Shown piece by piece: positions 8,863 through 19,066 of a stretch of 64,000 nucleotides of DNA. The translations under genes and the position numbers were made by a program. Origin of the DNA: Variovorax sp. Root411. GTDB taxonomy: Bacteria; Pseudomonadota; Gammaproteobacteria; Burkholderiales; Burkholderiaceae_C. The stretch is from positions 373,928-437,927 of the forward strand of contig NZ_LMDW01000001.1 of NCBI RefSeq assembly GCF_001425205.1, in the 5' to 3' direction. Within the stretch, counting starts at the first letter, position 1. Every line of letters starts with the position of its first letter. The notes under the pieces were generated by a model. That model was not told the origin of the DNA, made no database searches, and was given only the letters and a program-made list of their open reading frames with translations.

Positions 8863-9455
8863 GGATGCCTCCAGAAACACGTGGCCGTCGTCTTGTCGTC
8901 GCGCGTGCGGCCGGCGTGCGACGCCCGAAAAGGGAGGAGATGGCGCACGAGCCATTGCGCGGCGGCGAACACTCCCGTGATCGCGCACGCGAGCAGCAGG
9001 CCGGCGGCGATGTCGAGGGGGAAATGAACGCCCACGTACACGCGCGCCCACCCGGTGACGGCCGCCAGCACCAGCAGAAGCACGCCCAGCCTGCGCAGGC
9101 CGGGACGCAGCAGGAAGGCCAGCGCCAGCAGGAACATCACCGTTGCGTGCGTGCTGGGCAGCGAGCCGCGGCCCGAATGCTCGATGTACGACGGTGCCAG
9201 CCCCAGCATGAAGGGCCGCGGCTTGTTGAGCGACAGCGCGATGGCATGCGAGGCCAATGAGGCGAGACCCGCAAGCGCAGCGACGATGCACAGGTAGGCC
9301 CGTTCGGGGCGATGCAGCCACAGCGCCAGGGCGAGGATGCCCGCGCACAGCCAACTGCTCCAGAGCGCGAAGGCCGAGGCCACGGCCAGCACCCACGGCG
9401 TCGGCTGGCTGCCGGCCGTGAGCCATTGGAACAACGCGAGGTTCGTTGCGTTCAC
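8859..9455 (-). CDS. PAP2 family phosphatase, BcrC/YbjG-like undecaprenyl-diphosphatase
   Basis: Predicted 198 residues from a GTG at 9455, chosen because NATNLALFQWLTAG closely resembles the N-terminus of E. coli YbjG and Bacillus BcrC. The alternative is a TTG at 9521. The three PAP2 motifs are present: NKPRPF, the PSTHA serine-histidine motif, and GWARVYVGVHFPLD. About six membrane helices are predicted. Relatives dephosphorylate undecaprenyl diphosphate to the monophosphate carrier, which is the acceptor used by the GT2 enzyme encoded next with a four-base overlap. A lipid A phosphatase (LpxE/LpxF-like) role cannot be excluded because the PAP2 motifs are shared. Confidence 0.82.
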   Translation of the reverse strand: MNATNLALFQWLTAGSQPTPWVLAVASAFALWSSWLCAGILALALWLHRPERAYLCIVAALAGLASLASHAIALSLNKPRPFMLGLAPSYIEHSGRGSLPSTHATVMFLLALAFLLRPGLRRLGVLLLVLAAVTGWARVYVGVHFPLDIAAGLLLACAITGVFAAAQWLVRHLLPFRASHAGRTRDDKTTATCFWRHP

Positions 9456-9614
9456 GACGCCGCCTTCAGCAAACTGGAGAAAGCAACGGGCGCGCGACAG
9501 CACCCAGTGCGGCGTGCGCAACAGAAAAAACCGGACATGGTCAAACCTTTCGGCGGGAACGAGAGAGCCCGCTGCGTGGCGCAGCGAACGGCCCGACGCG
9601 CGAGGCGTCGTGTC

Positions 9615-10064
9615 TCAGATCCCGGAAGGTGGCGCGGCAGTGGGCGGCAGGCGCCGCCAGGGTTGCGCAGGGGGTGGAGCACCGCCGTGCGGCGGCACGT
9701 AGTCGGTCGCTTTGCGCACGATGGGCACTGCCAGCCGCGCGAGTGCAATGGCAAGCGGCAGCAGCGCCAGCACCATCGCCATCAGCGTGTTCAGCGCGAA
9801 GTCGAAGGCATCGGGGTGGTCGATGCTTGCCGGCGCCTGGGCGAACACGGTGGTCTCGCGGTCGGACGGATGGTCCGCGCGGTCGTCGGCTTCGAACTGG
9901 GTGGTGTCGCTGGCGCTGCGCACCCGCAGCATCGGCTCGTCTTCCAGGCCGTCGCAGCGGAAATGGACCGCGATGAAGGGCTGCAGGAAGATCAACAGAA
10001 TGCCTGCGATGCACCACGCCCTGTGGTGCATTTCGGCGAAACGGCGGATGCGTGCGAACAGCAT
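9615..10064 (-). CDS. Small membrane protein of unknown function
   Basis: 149 residues with no recognised family. A hydrophobic segment near residues 17-32 follows a basic start. A polar, acidic central region of about 60 residues is probably periplasmic. A second hydrophobic segment near residues 91-115 precedes a Pro-rich tail. It lies on the same strand upstream of the undecaprenyl-carrier operon, separated by about 160 bases, so a functional link is possible but not shown. The open frame shows codon use similar to its neighbours, but I found no independent evidence of function. Confidence 0.5.
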   Translation of the reverse strand: MLFARIRRFAEMHHRAWCIAGILLIFLQPFIAVHFRCDGLEDEPMLRVRSASDTTQFEADDRADHPSDRETTVFAQAPASIDHPDAFDFALNTLMAMVLALLPLAIALARLAVPIVRKATDYVPPHGGAPPPAQPWRRLPPTAAPPSGI

Positions 10065-10156
10065 CCGCGAATGCTAGGCCGCTCTTGTGAACGGAACCTG
10101 ATCGGGCGGGTCAGCATCCCGCAAGGTAGCGGGTGACGCGCGTGTGAACAGAGACC

Positions 10157-10717
10157 CTAGAGCACGAACGGAATGAAGCGCCGCGTGCCGCGCATGTAAG
10201 CGCGGTAGGCGTCGCCGAAATGCGCGATGCATTCCTTCTCGTCGCGCAGGGCAGTCAGGAACAGCAGCACCGTGGCCGCGAGCACCAGCGCCAGCGTGAG
10301 CCAGGTGAACTGCTTGAGAAAGGCGCCCCAGGCCAGCAGCATCAGCGCCGTGTACATCGGATGGCGGATGTAGCGGAAGGCGCCGGTGGTGACGATGGAC
10401 GAGGTTTTCTCGAAACCGTACAGCGCGGGGTCGTCGCTGCGAGCCTCGGTTGGCTTGCCCTGCGCCTTCAGCAGCCGCACCGCGTGGATCGGCAGCCAGA
10501 TCGACAACATGAAGAAGAGCGAAGAAACGATCTGCCTCGCCGAAAACGGATCGTCATGCCACACGGGCAGGTTCACCACGACCAGCAACAGCATGCATTC
10601 CCATGCGAAGAAGCGATAGAAGCCATGCGAGCCGGGCTGGCTCAGCGGGCCGCGCGACACGTACAGCAGCGCTGCGGTGCCGGCGACGAGAAGGAAGAGC
10701 TGGAACCAGAGGAGCAT
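10157..10717 (-). CDS. Isoprenylcysteine carboxyl methyltransferase-like membrane methyltransferase
   Basis: 186 residues with about five hydrophobic segments. The C-terminal half carries GAFRYIRHPMYTALM and later the RDEKECIAHFGDAYRAYM block. Both are hallmarks of the ICMT/PEMT/NnrU-like fold that binds S-adenosylmethionine at the membrane. Bacterial members have few assigned substrates, and phospholipid, isoprenoid or sulfur compound methylation are all possible. It lies just downstream of paaZ on the same strand, about 40 bases away, so it may be read through from the paa operon, but nothing connects it to phenylacetate metabolism. Confidence 0.75.
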   Translation of the reverse strand: MLLWFQLFLLVAGTAALLYVSRGPLSQPGSHGFYRFFAWECMLLLVVVNLPVWHDDPFSARQIVSSLFFMLSIWLPIHAVRLLKAQGKPTEARSDDPALYGFEKTSSIVTTGAFRYIRHPMYTALMLLAWGAFLKQFTWLTLALVLAATVLLFLTALRDEKECIAHFGDAYRAYMRGTRRFIPFVL

Positions 10718-10757
10718 GGCGGGCGAATTTACACGGCATTGCCCGCTTCATGGCGCA

Positions 10758-12818
10758 TCAAGAGGCCGCTGCCGCGGGTTTCTTGGAGACCAGCGTCAGG
10801 ATGTCGTAGCTGGCGACCAGCTCGCCGTCCTGGTTCGTTACCTCCACGTCCCACGCGACCACGCCCTGGCCCTGGCCGCTCGCGTCCTTCCTGTTGCGGT
10901 CGATCTTGCGCTTGCAGGTCAGGCGTGCCTGGATGGTGTCGCCGATGCCCACGGGCTTGGTGAAGCGCAGCGCGTCGAGGCCGTAGTTGGCGAGCACCGG
11001 GCCCGGCGACGGCGACACGAACAGGCCTGCCGCCGCCGACAGCACGAAGTAGCCGTGCGCGATGCGCTTGCCGAACGGCGACTGCTGCGCGGCCACCTCG
11101 TCGAAGTGCATGTAGAAGTAGTCGCCCGAGATGCCGCCGAAGGCGACGATGTCGGCCTCGCCCACGGTGCGGCGGTGCGTGAGCAGCGAGTCGCCGATGC
11201 ACAGGTCCTCGAAGTAGCGACGGAAGGGGTGCACCTCGCTCTCGCGCACGGCCGCGCCGCGCACGTGTTCGCCGGTGATGGCGGCCAGCATGGTGGGCGA
11301 GCCTTGCACCGCGGCGCGCTGCAGGTAGTGCTTCACCGCGCGCAGGCCGCCTAGCTCTTCGCCGCCGCCCGCGCGGCCCGGGCCGCCGTGCTTGAGCTGC
11401 GGCAGCGGCGAGCCGTGGCCGGTCGATTCGGCGGCGGCCTCGCGGTCGAGCACCAGCAGGCGGCCATGCCACGCGGCAGCCACCGGAATGGCCTTGGCCG
11501 CGATGGCCGGGTCGCGCGTGACCAGTGTGCCGACGAGGCTGCCGCGGCCGCGTGCGGCCAGGGCCAGTGCTTCGTCGATGCCCTCGTAAGGCATCAGCGT
11601 GCTGACGGGGCCGAAGGCCTCGACGTCGTGTGCAGCGTCGTGCTCGAGCGGCTTGCGGCTCAAGAGCAGCGTGGGCGCGAAGAACGCGCCATCGGCCACG
11701 CCGTCGCCAATCGGCGAGAAGCCGTCGCGCTCGCCGTAGACCAGCTCGGCGCCCTGCAGCAGCGTGGCGACTCGCTCGGCCACGTCGGCCTGCTGGTCGC
11801 GCGAGGCGAGCGCGCCCATGCGCACCTCTTCGCGCGACGGATCGCCGACCACCGTCTTCGCGAGCCGCGCCCGCAGCCGTTCGGCCACCGCATCCAGATG
11901 CCGGCGCGGCACGATCGCGCGGCGGATGGCCGTGCACTTCTGGCCGGCCTTGGTCGTCATTTCGCGCGCCACTTCCTTCACGAAGAGATCGAACTCCTCG
12001 TCGTCGGGCGTTACGTCGGGCGCGAGGATCGCGCAGTTGAGCGAGTCGGCCTCGGCATTGAACGGGATCGACTGGCGCACGATGTTCGGGTGCACGCGCA
12101 GCTTTGCGGCGGTGTCGGCCGAGCCGGTGAAGGTGACCACGTCGGGCCCTTCGAGCCGGTCGAGCAGGTCGCCCGTGCCGCCGATGACGAGCTGCAGCGC
12201 GCCCGCCGGCAGGATGCCCGACTGCACGATGAGCCGCACCAGCGCCTCGGTGAGGTAGCTGGTGGCCGTGGCCGGTTTGCCGATGCAGGGCATGCCCGCG
12301 AGGAAGCTGGGTGCGAACTTTTCGAGCAGGCCCCAGACGGGGAAGTTGAACGCATCGATATGCACCGCCACGCCGCCGCGCGGCACCAGGATGTGCGTGC
12401 CTGCGAAGCCGCCCTTCTTGCCGAGGGGGAAGGCCGGGCCTTCGTGCACGAGGTTGCCGGAGGGCAGCTCGTTGGTGCCGATGCCGGCATAGGCGCTCAG
12501 CGTGCCCGCGCCGCCTTCGATGTCGATCCAGCTGTCGGCGCGCGTCGCGCCGGTGTGGGCCGAGATGGCGTAGAGCGTTTCCTTGTTCGCGGCGATGTAC
12601 TTGGCCAGCGCCTTCAGGCGCTCGGCGCGCTGCTGGAAGTCGAGCGCCATCAGCGCGGGGATGCCGGTGCGGCGTGCGTAGGCCAGCGCTTCGGCGAAGT
12701 CGATGGCCTCGGCGTGCGTGGCCGCCACGGGCTGGCCGTTGACGGCGCTGCGCAGTTGCTGCGCGGCCTGCTGGCCGATCCAGCGGCCGGCGATGTAGCT
12801 TTGGAGAGTGGTGGTCAT
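10758..12818 (-). CDS. paaZ: PaaZ: oxepin-CoA hydrolase / 3-oxo-5,6-dehydrosuberyl-CoA semialdehyde dehydrogenase
   Basis: A 686-residue bifunctional ring-opening enzyme of aerobic phenylacetate catabolism. Residues 1 to about 520 form an aldehyde dehydrogenase domain with the catalytic cysteine in KAGQKCTA and the VTFTGSADTA cofactor loop. Residues from about 540 form a MaoC-like hydratase domain (FGGISGDYFYMHFDE, then FGKRIAHGYFVLSAAAGLF) that hydrolyses oxepin-CoA. Both catalytic domains appear intact and the length matches E. coli PaaZ. It is the last gene of the operon, after an ABC transporter, with repeat A1 just upstream. The ATG at 12818 gives the conserved LQSYIAGRWI start. Confidence 0.95.
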   Translation of the reverse strand: MTTTLQSYIAGRWIGQQAAQQLRSAVNGQPVAATHAEAIDFAEALAYARRTGIPALMALDFQQRAERLKALAKYIAANKETLYAISAHTGATRADSWIDIEGGAGTLSAYAGIGTNELPSGNLVHEGPAFPLGKKGGFAGTHILVPRGGVAVHIDAFNFPVWGLLEKFAPSFLAGMPCIGKPATATSYLTEALVRLIVQSGILPAGALQLVIGGTGDLLDRLEGPDVVTFTGSADTAAKLRVHPNIVRQSIPFNAEADSLNCAILAPDVTPDDEEFDLFVKEVAREMTTKAGQKCTAIRRAIVPRRHLDAVAERLRARLAKTVVGDPSREEVRMGALASRDQQADVAERVATLLQGAELVYGERDGFSPIGDGVADGAFFAPTLLLSRKPLEHDAAHDVEAFGPVSTLMPYEGIDEALALAARGRGSLVGTLVTRDPAIAAKAIPVAAAWHGRLLVLDREAAAESTGHGSPLPQLKHGGPGRAGGGEELGGLRAVKHYLQRAAVQGSPTMLAAITGEHVRGAAVRESEVHPFRRYFEDLCIGDSLLTHRRTVGEADIVAFGGISGDYFYMHFDEVAAQQSPFGKRIAHGYFVLSAAAGLFVSPSPGPVLANYGLDALRFTKPVGIGDTIQARLTCKRKIDRNRKDASGQGQGVVAWDVEVTNQDGELVASYDILTLVSKKPAAAAS

Positions 12819-12837
12819 GAAGGGTGTCCTTGTGTGG

Positions 12838-12952
12838 CTCCTTCCCCCTCTGGGGGAAGGCTGGGATGGGGGCAGCGCCCAACGAGCGTTGCTCTTCGTT
12901 CGAGGCCGTCGTGCCCCCACCCCAACCCTCCCCCGGAAGGGGAGGGAGCAAG
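12838..12952. repeat. Repeat A, copy 1 (double-hairpin palindromic element)
   Basis: Two imperfect inverted arms of about 40 bases. Each arm folds into its own hairpin, for example CTTCCCCC against GGGGGAAG. The arms enclose a short variable centre. The right arm, reverse-complemented, matches the left arm (GCTCC...CCCC...GGGGG...GGTGGGGG pattern). It fills the gap between livF and paaZ. The same structure recurs at 16667-16787 and 20379-20501. Confidence 0.85.
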
Positions 12953-12969
12953 AAGGGGAGGCACGTCGG

Positions 12970-13697
<728 letters not shown>

Positions 13698-13701
<4 letters not shown>

Positions 13702-15602
13702 CGGGCGTCTTCCAGCAGTTCGTCGTCAGCGCCGCCCAGATAGGCTTCGAGTACGCGCGGGTTGGCCTGCACCTCGGCCGGCGTGCCGGTGGCGATCACG
13801 GTGCCGAACTCGAGCACCGTGATGCGGTCGGCGAGGTTCATCACGAACTCCATGTCGTGCTCCACCACGAGGATGCCGAGGCCCTCGGCGCGCAATTGGC
13901 TCAGCAGCACCGAAAGCGCGCGCTTTTCAAGATGGCGCAGGCCGGCGGCGGGTTCGTCGAGCAGCAGCACCGAAGGCTGGCCGGCGAGCGCGCGGGCGAT
14001 TTCGACCACGCGCTGCTGGCCTAGAGAGAGCGATGCCGCAGGCGTGTCGGCATGCGCGCCGAGGCCGCAGCGTTCGATCTGCCTGCGGGCCTCGGCCATC
14101 AGCGCGGCTTCTTCGGCACGGTCCAGCCGCAGCATGGCGGCGAGCCAGCCACGCTTCGCACGCAGGTGAGCGCCGAGCGCGACGTTCTCGGCCACGCTGC
14201 GCTGTCCAAGCAGGCGCACGTGCTGGAAGGTGCGGCCCAGGCCCAGCGCGGCGAAGGCGCGCGAGGGCTTGGCCGCCATCGGCTGGCCGGCGAGCTTCAC
14301 CTCGCCCGAGGTCGGGTCGTCGACGCCCGAGATCATGTTGAAGAAGGTGCTCTTGCCGGCACCGTTCGGGCCGATCAGCGCATGGATCTCGCCGGCCTTC
14401 AGCGTCATCGAGATCGCGTTGTTGGCCACGAGCCCGCCGAATCGCTTGCTCACGTCGCTGGCTTGCAGCAGCAGTTCGCCGCTCGCGGGCAGCGTGCGCT
14501 GCGCGAGCTGCACGGTCGGCGCCTTCGATGCGGGAGCCGGCGCCTTGCGCGCCGCAGCGTTGCGCACCCAACGGCGCGTGATGCGCGCCAGCGTGGGCCA
14601 CAGGCCGTCGGAAAAACGCTGCAGCACGAAGAGCATCAGCAGCCCGAACACGATCACTTCGAAGTTGCCGCTGCTGCCGAGCAGCGAGGGCAGCACGTCC
14701 TGCAGCTTCTCCTTCAGCAGCGTGATCAGCGCGGCGCCCAGCACCGCACCCCACAGATGGCCCGCGCCGCCGACCACCGCCATGAACAGCAGCTCGATGC
14801 CGATGTTCAGGTTGAACGGCGTCGGGTTCACGAAGCGCTGCAGGTGCGCATAGAGCCAGCCCGACACCGCCGCGAGCAGCGCGGCCAGCACGAACAGCTT
14901 GATGCGGTGGCGCGCCGTGTCGACGCCCATCGACTCGGCCATCAGCCGTCCGCCCTTGAGCGCGCGGATGGCGCGGCCTTCGCGCGAATCCAGCAGGTTG
15001 TGCAGCGCCCACAGCGCCAGCAGCAGCACCGCCCAGATCACGACGCCGAGCGCGCGCGGCGTGGCAAGCGATAGCCCCGCCACCACCAGCGGCGGCACGC
15101 CCGTGATGCCGGTCTGCCCGCCGAGGAAGTCCATGTTGCCCAGCAGGTAGTACAGGCTCAGGCCCCAGGCGATGGTGCACAGCGGCAGGTAGTGGCCCGA
15201 CAGCTTGAGCGTGACCGCGCCGAGCATCCAGGCCAGCGCGAAGGTGAAGGCCAGGCCCAGGAGCAAGCCGGCCCACGGCAGCAGGGCAGGGCCGACCGCG
15301 CCGCCCAGCCATGCGGCTGCCGTGGGCGAGGTGCAGATCCACGCGGTGGCGTAGGCGCCCATGCCGACGAACGCGGCTTGGCCGAAGGAGGTCATGCCGC
15401 CCACGCCGGTCAGCATGACCAGCCCGGCCGCGACCAGCGCATACAGGCCGATGTTGCTGAGCACCGAGACGGTGAACTCGGGTAAAAAGCCCCAGGCCAG
15501 CGCCAGCAGCACCACGCACACCAGCGTGAGCTGGCGCGGCGTGATCAGCGGCTTGCCTTCGGGTTGCGCGGGGGTGGCGATGTGGTTCGAAGACGCGCTC
15601 AT
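13698..15602 (-). CDS. LivM-LivG fusion: ABC transporter permease joined to ATPase
   Basis: A 634-residue fusion. Residues 1 to about 335 are a LivM permease with about ten hydrophobic segments and the conserved [11 protein letters not shown] cytoplasmic loop. A 35-residue Ala/Pro/Lys linker follows. Residues from about 375 are a LivG ATPase with [11 protein letters not shown], the degenerate signature [14 protein letters not shown] that is normal in LivG, and [11 protein letters not shown]. Fusing the permease and ATPase fixes one ATPase to one permease half. The start at 15602 and the stop at 13698 each overlap the neighbouring gene by four bases. There is no sign of a sequencing frameshift joining two genes, because the linker is in frame and coding-like. 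Confidence 0.9.
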
Positions 15603-16627
15603 TCCTCGTCCTCCACATGATGGCTGTGGAGCGAACGCCACCACAGCACCGGAATGATCAGCGTGAAGACCAGCACCTCCTTGAACGGGCTGGCCCAGAA
15701 CGAGGCGAATGCTTCGAGCTGGCCGACCAGCAGCGCGCCGGCCAATGCCAGCGGATAGCTCGCGAGCCCGCCGACGATGGCGGCGACGAAGCCCTTCAGG
15801 CCGATGAGAAAGCCGGTGTCGTAATAAACCGTGGTGATCGGCGCGATCAGCAGCCCCGAGACGGCCCCGATGAGCGCCGCGAGCGCAAAGCTCAGGTCGC
15901 CCGACAGCTCGGTCGGAATGCCCGACAGCCGGGCGCCCACGCGGTTGATGGCGGTGGCGCGCAGCGCCTTGCCGACCATCGAGCGGCCGAAGAACAGGAA
16001 CATGGCAATCACCAGCAGCAGCGTGACGCCGACCACCACCAGCGACTGGCCGCCGACCGGAATGCCGCCGATGTCGAAGCGCGCTTCGGAGAACGCCGCG
16101 GTGCGCGAACCTTCGGCGCCAAAGAACAGCAGGCCCAGCCCGACCAGCACGCCATGCAGCGCGACCGAGACGATCAGCAGCATCAGCACGTTGGCATCCG
16201 CCAGCGGCCGGTAAGCCAGGCGGTAGAGCAGGGGGCCGAGCGGCATGATGAGCACCAGCGTGGTGAGCGTCTGACCCGTCATCGACGTGGGCTTGAGCAG
16301 CAGCACCAGCGCGGCCGCCGCTGCCGGCAGCACCACGCACCATGCGAGCGCGGAGGCCCAGTCGACCACCGCGCCGCGCTTCCAGCGCCAGGCTTCCACC
16401 AGCAGCACCGCGACCGCCAGCACCAGCAGCAGCCACAGCGTCGCCGGCACGCGGCCGGCCTGCAGCATCGCCATCGAGAGCGCCCCGAAGGCGACGAACT
16501 CACCCTGGGGAATGAAGATGACGCGCGTGACTGAAAACACCAGCACCAGTGCGAGCGCCATCAAACCGTAGACGGCACCGTTGACGATGCCGTCCTGCCC
16601 AAGAAGAAGGGCGATCTGCGAATCCAT
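15599..16627 (-). CDS. Branched-chain-type ABC transporter permease LivH (long form)
   Basis: 342 residues from the ATG at 16627 ([20 protein letters not shown]). A LivH permease begins [20 protein letters not shown] and ends with [20 protein letters not shown]. It is about 50 residues longer than typical LivH because an extra hydrophobic stretch lies near residues 50-100, probably one or two added helices. It pairs with the LivM half of the fusion to form the membrane channel. It follows livK, with repeat A2 in the gap, and overlaps the fusion gene by four bases. Confidence 0.9.
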   Translation of the reverse strand: MDSQIALLLGQDGIVNGAVYGLMALALVLVFSVTRVIFIPQGEFVAFGALSMAMLQAGRVPATLWLLLVLAVAVLLVEAWRWKRGAVVDWASALAWCVVLPAAAAALVLLLKPTSMTGQTLTTLVLIMPLGPLLYRLAYRPLADANVLMLLIVSVALHGVLVGLGLLFFGAEGSRTAAFSEARFDIGGIPVGGQSLVVVGVTLLLVIAMFLFFGRSMVGKALRATAINRVGARLSGIPTELSGDLSFALAALIGAVSGLLIAPITTVYYDTGFLIGLKGFVAAIVGGLASYPLALAGALLVGQLEAFASFWASPFKEVLVFTLIIPVLWWRSLHSHHVEDEE

Positions 16628-16666
16628 AAAGAACCTTTGGGCTTGGCCCATGTGTCGATGCACTGT

Positions 16667-16787
16667 CTTGCTCCTTCCCCCTCTGGGGGAAGGCTGGGAT
16701 GGGGGCTGCCCCCGCATTCACGGCCGCGCGGCGGTCAATGCTGTCGTGCCCCCACCCCAGCCCTCCCCCGGGAGGGGAGGGAGCAAG
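16667..16787. repeat. Repeat A, copy 2 (double-hairpin palindromic element)
   Basis: Same architecture as the copy at 12838-12952. The left arm starts CTTGCTCCTTCCCCC and the right arm ends GGGAGGGGAGGGAGCAAG. Each arm is a hairpin, and the arms are inverted repeats of one another around a variable centre of about 35 bases. It lies between livK and livH. Confidence 0.85.
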
Positions 16788-16794
16788 GCCGGAA

Positions 16795-17943
16795 TCAGGG
16801 CTGGTATTTCCAGGTGCCGTTCTCGATCTTCACCATCACGCGCGCGCGCTGGTCCAGGCCCAGGTGGTCCTTCTCCGTCATGCTGAACACGCCATGCGCG
16901 CCCGACACTTCCTTGACCTGCTCCAGCGCATCGCGCAGTGCGGCGCGGAATTCCGGTGTGCCGGGCTGCGCCTTCTTCAGTGCGACGGGCACGGCCGAAC
17001 TCATCAGCAGGCCGGCGTCCCAGGCGTGCGCGCCGAAGGTCGACACGGTGCCCTTGCCGTAGGCGGCTTCGTAGGCGCTGACGTAAGCCAGTGCAGATTT
17101 CTTCACCGGGTTGCTGGCGGGCAGCTGCTCGGCCACCAGCACGGGGCCGGCGGGCAGGAAGGTGCCTTCCACGTCCTTGCCGCCGACGCGAAGGAAGTCG
17201 GCATTCGCCACGCCGTGCGTCTGGTACATCTTGCCGGCGTAGCCGCGCTCCTTGAGCGTCTTCTGCGGCAGTGCGGCCGGGGTGCCCGAGCCCGCGACCA
17301 GCACCGCGTCGGCCTTGCTGGCCATGATCTTCAGCGCCTGGCCCGTCACCGATGTGTCGGTGCGCGCATAGCGCTCATTGGCCACGACGGTGATCTTCTT
17401 CAGCGCGGCCGCCTTCGCGAATTCTTCCGACCAGCCTTCGCCGTACGCGTCCGAGAAGCCGATGAAGGCAACGGTCTTCACGCCGTTGGCGGCCATGTGC
17501 TCGGCGATGGCGAGCGACATCATGATGTCGTTCTGCGGCGTCTTGAACACCCACTTCTTCTTGGCGTCCACCGGCTCGACGATGCGGGCCGAGGCGGCGA
17601 TGGAAATCATCGGCACCTTCGCTTCGCTGACCACGTCGATCATCGCAAGCGAATTGGGCGTGGTGGTGGAGCCCAGCACGACGTCGACCTTGTTCTCCGC
17701 GATGAGCTTGCGCGTGTTGGCCACGGCCGCGGTGGTGTCCGACGCGTCGTCGAGCACGATGTAGTTGATCTTCTGGCCGCCGATGGTCTTGGGCATCAGC
17801 GCGATGGTGTTCTTCTCCGGAATGCCGAGCGAGGCCGCCGGGCCGGTGGCTGAGAGCGTCACGCCGACATTCACGTCGGCCCAGGCCGCGGCGGCGGTGG
17901 CGCACAGCGCGGCGATCAGCAGGGGCTTGAAGAAGGGTTTCAT
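16795..17943 (-). CDS. Branched-chain-type ABC transporter substrate-binding protein LivK-like
   Basis: 382 residues. A Sec signal peptide (basic MKPFFK start, hydrophobic core, cleavage near AWA-D at about residue 22) leads into a periplasmic type I binding fold: VNVGVTLSATGPAASLGI, LDDASDTTAAVANTRKL, and a PLQ-type C-terminal lobe ending in QRARVMVKIENGTWKYQP. It is the receptor of the transporter encoded by the next three genes. Being placed directly after paaE in the paa gene order, it probably recognises phenylacetate or a phenylacetate precursor. Such receptors for aromatic acids are known in this family. Substrate remains an inference. Confidence 0.9.
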   Translation of the reverse strand: MKPFFKPLLIAALCATAAAAWADVNVGVTLSATGPAASLGIPEKNTIALMPKTIGGQKINYIVLDDASDTTAAVANTRKLIAENKVDVVLGSTTTPNSLAMIDVVSEAKVPMISIAASARIVEPVDAKKKWVFKTPQNDIMMSLAIAEHMAANGVKTVAFIGFSDAYGEGWSEEFAKAAALKKITVVANERYARTDTSVTGQALKIMASKADAVLVAGSGTPAALPQKTLKERGYAGKMYQTHGVANADFLRVGGKDVEGTFLPAGPVLVAEQLPASNPVKKSALAYVSAYEAAYGKGTVSTFGAHAWDAGLLMSSAVPVALKKAQPGTPEFRAALRDALEQVKEVSGAHGVFSMTEKDHLGLDQRARVMVKIENGTWKYQP

Positions 17944-17977
17944 TGGTCTTGTCTCCGGTTGAAAAATCTTTGATGTT

Positions 17978-19063
17978 CTAGCGCTCGTCGAATGAGAGCG
18001 TGACGCGTTCGGTCAGGGGGTGTGCCTGGCAGGTCAGCACGAAACCTGCTGCCACTTCATTCTTGTCGAGCGCGAAGTTTCTTTCCATGCGGACTTCCCC
18101 GTCCACGCATTTGGCGCGGCAGGTGCCGCACACGCCGGAGGTGCACGAGAACGGCACTTCGAGCCCCGCGGCCGAAGCCGCATCGAGGATGCTCGGCTGG
18201 CCTTCGGTGTAGGTGATCTCGCGCTGCAGCCCGTCGCGCACGATGATGATGCGCGCCTGCCTGGCGTCGCCCGGCTGCGCCTCGTGCACCACCGCGCCGA
18301 CCTGCGTGGCCGAAGGCAGCGCCACGCCGAAGCGTTCGATGTGGATGCGTTCCTCGGGCACGCCGGCGGCCAGCAGCGCGGCCTCGGCTTCGTCGTTCAT
18401 CTGGAACGGACCGCAGACGTAGACATGGTCGATCGTCTTCGCGGGCACCACCGAGGCCAGGAACTCGCCGATCTTCTCGCGGTTCATCACGCCGAAGCCC
18501 AGCGGCGAATCGGTGTGCTCGTCGGAGAACACGTGCTGCAGCACCAGCCGCGTCATGTAGCGGTTCTTCAGGTCCTCGATTTCTTCCTTGAACATCGTGG
18601 ACTGCAACTGGCGGTTGCCGTAGATCAGCGTGAAGCGGCTCCGCGGCTCGCGCGCCAGCACCGTCTTCATGATCGACAGGATCGGCGTGATGCCGCTGCC
18701 GCCCGCAATGCCGACGTGATGGCGCGCCAGGCCCGGCTCGATGGGCACGAAGAAGCGGCCCTGCGGCGCCATCACCTGCAGGGTGTCGCCCGGCTGCAGA
18801 TGGGCGTTGATCCAGTTGGAGAACACGCCGCCGCGCACCTTGCGCACGCCGACGCGCAGCTCGCCATCGTCGAGGCCGGCGCAGATCGAATAGGAGCGGC
18901 GCAGGTCCTGGCCGTCGATGTCGTGGCGCAGCGTGAGGTACTGGCCCTGCGTGAAGCCGAAGACCTGCTGCAGATCGATGGGCACTTCGAACGAGACGAC
19001 GACGGCCTCGGCCGTGTCGGGTTCGATGGCCTTCACGCGCAGGGGGTGGAAGAGGGTGCTCAT
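17978..19063 (-). CDS. paaE: PaaE: reductase subunit of phenylacetyl-CoA 1,2-epoxidase
   Basis: 361 residues. An FAD domain (RRSYSIC, then GVFSNWIN) and an NAD(P)H domain (GIAGGSGITPILSIMKTVL and YVCGP) are followed by a C-terminal plant-type 2Fe-2S ferredoxin domain. That domain has CTSGVCGTCRAKC and a fourth cysteine in VLTCQAHPL. It passes electrons from NADPH to the di-iron centre of PaaA. The gene starts three bases before the end of paaD spacing and is followed by the transporter genes. Family and role are clear. Confidence 0.95.
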   Translation of the reverse strand: MSTLFHPLRVKAIEPDTAEAVVVSFEVPIDLQQVFGFTQGQYLTLRHDIDGQDLRRSYSICAGLDDGELRVGVRKVRGGVFSNWINAHLQPGDTLQVMAPQGRFFVPIEPGLARHHVGIAGGSGITPILSIMKTVLAREPRSRFTLIYGNRQLQSTMFKEEIEDLKNRYMTRLVLQHVFSDEHTDSPLGFGVMNREKIGEFLASVVPAKTIDHVYVCGPFQMNDEAEAALLAAGVPEERIHIERFGVALPSATQVGAVVHEAQPGDARQARIIIVRDGLQREITYTEGQPSILDAASAAGLEVPFSCTSGVCGTCRAKCVDGEVRMERNFALDKNEVAAGFVLTCQAHPLTERVTLSFDER

Positions 19064-19066
19064 CGC

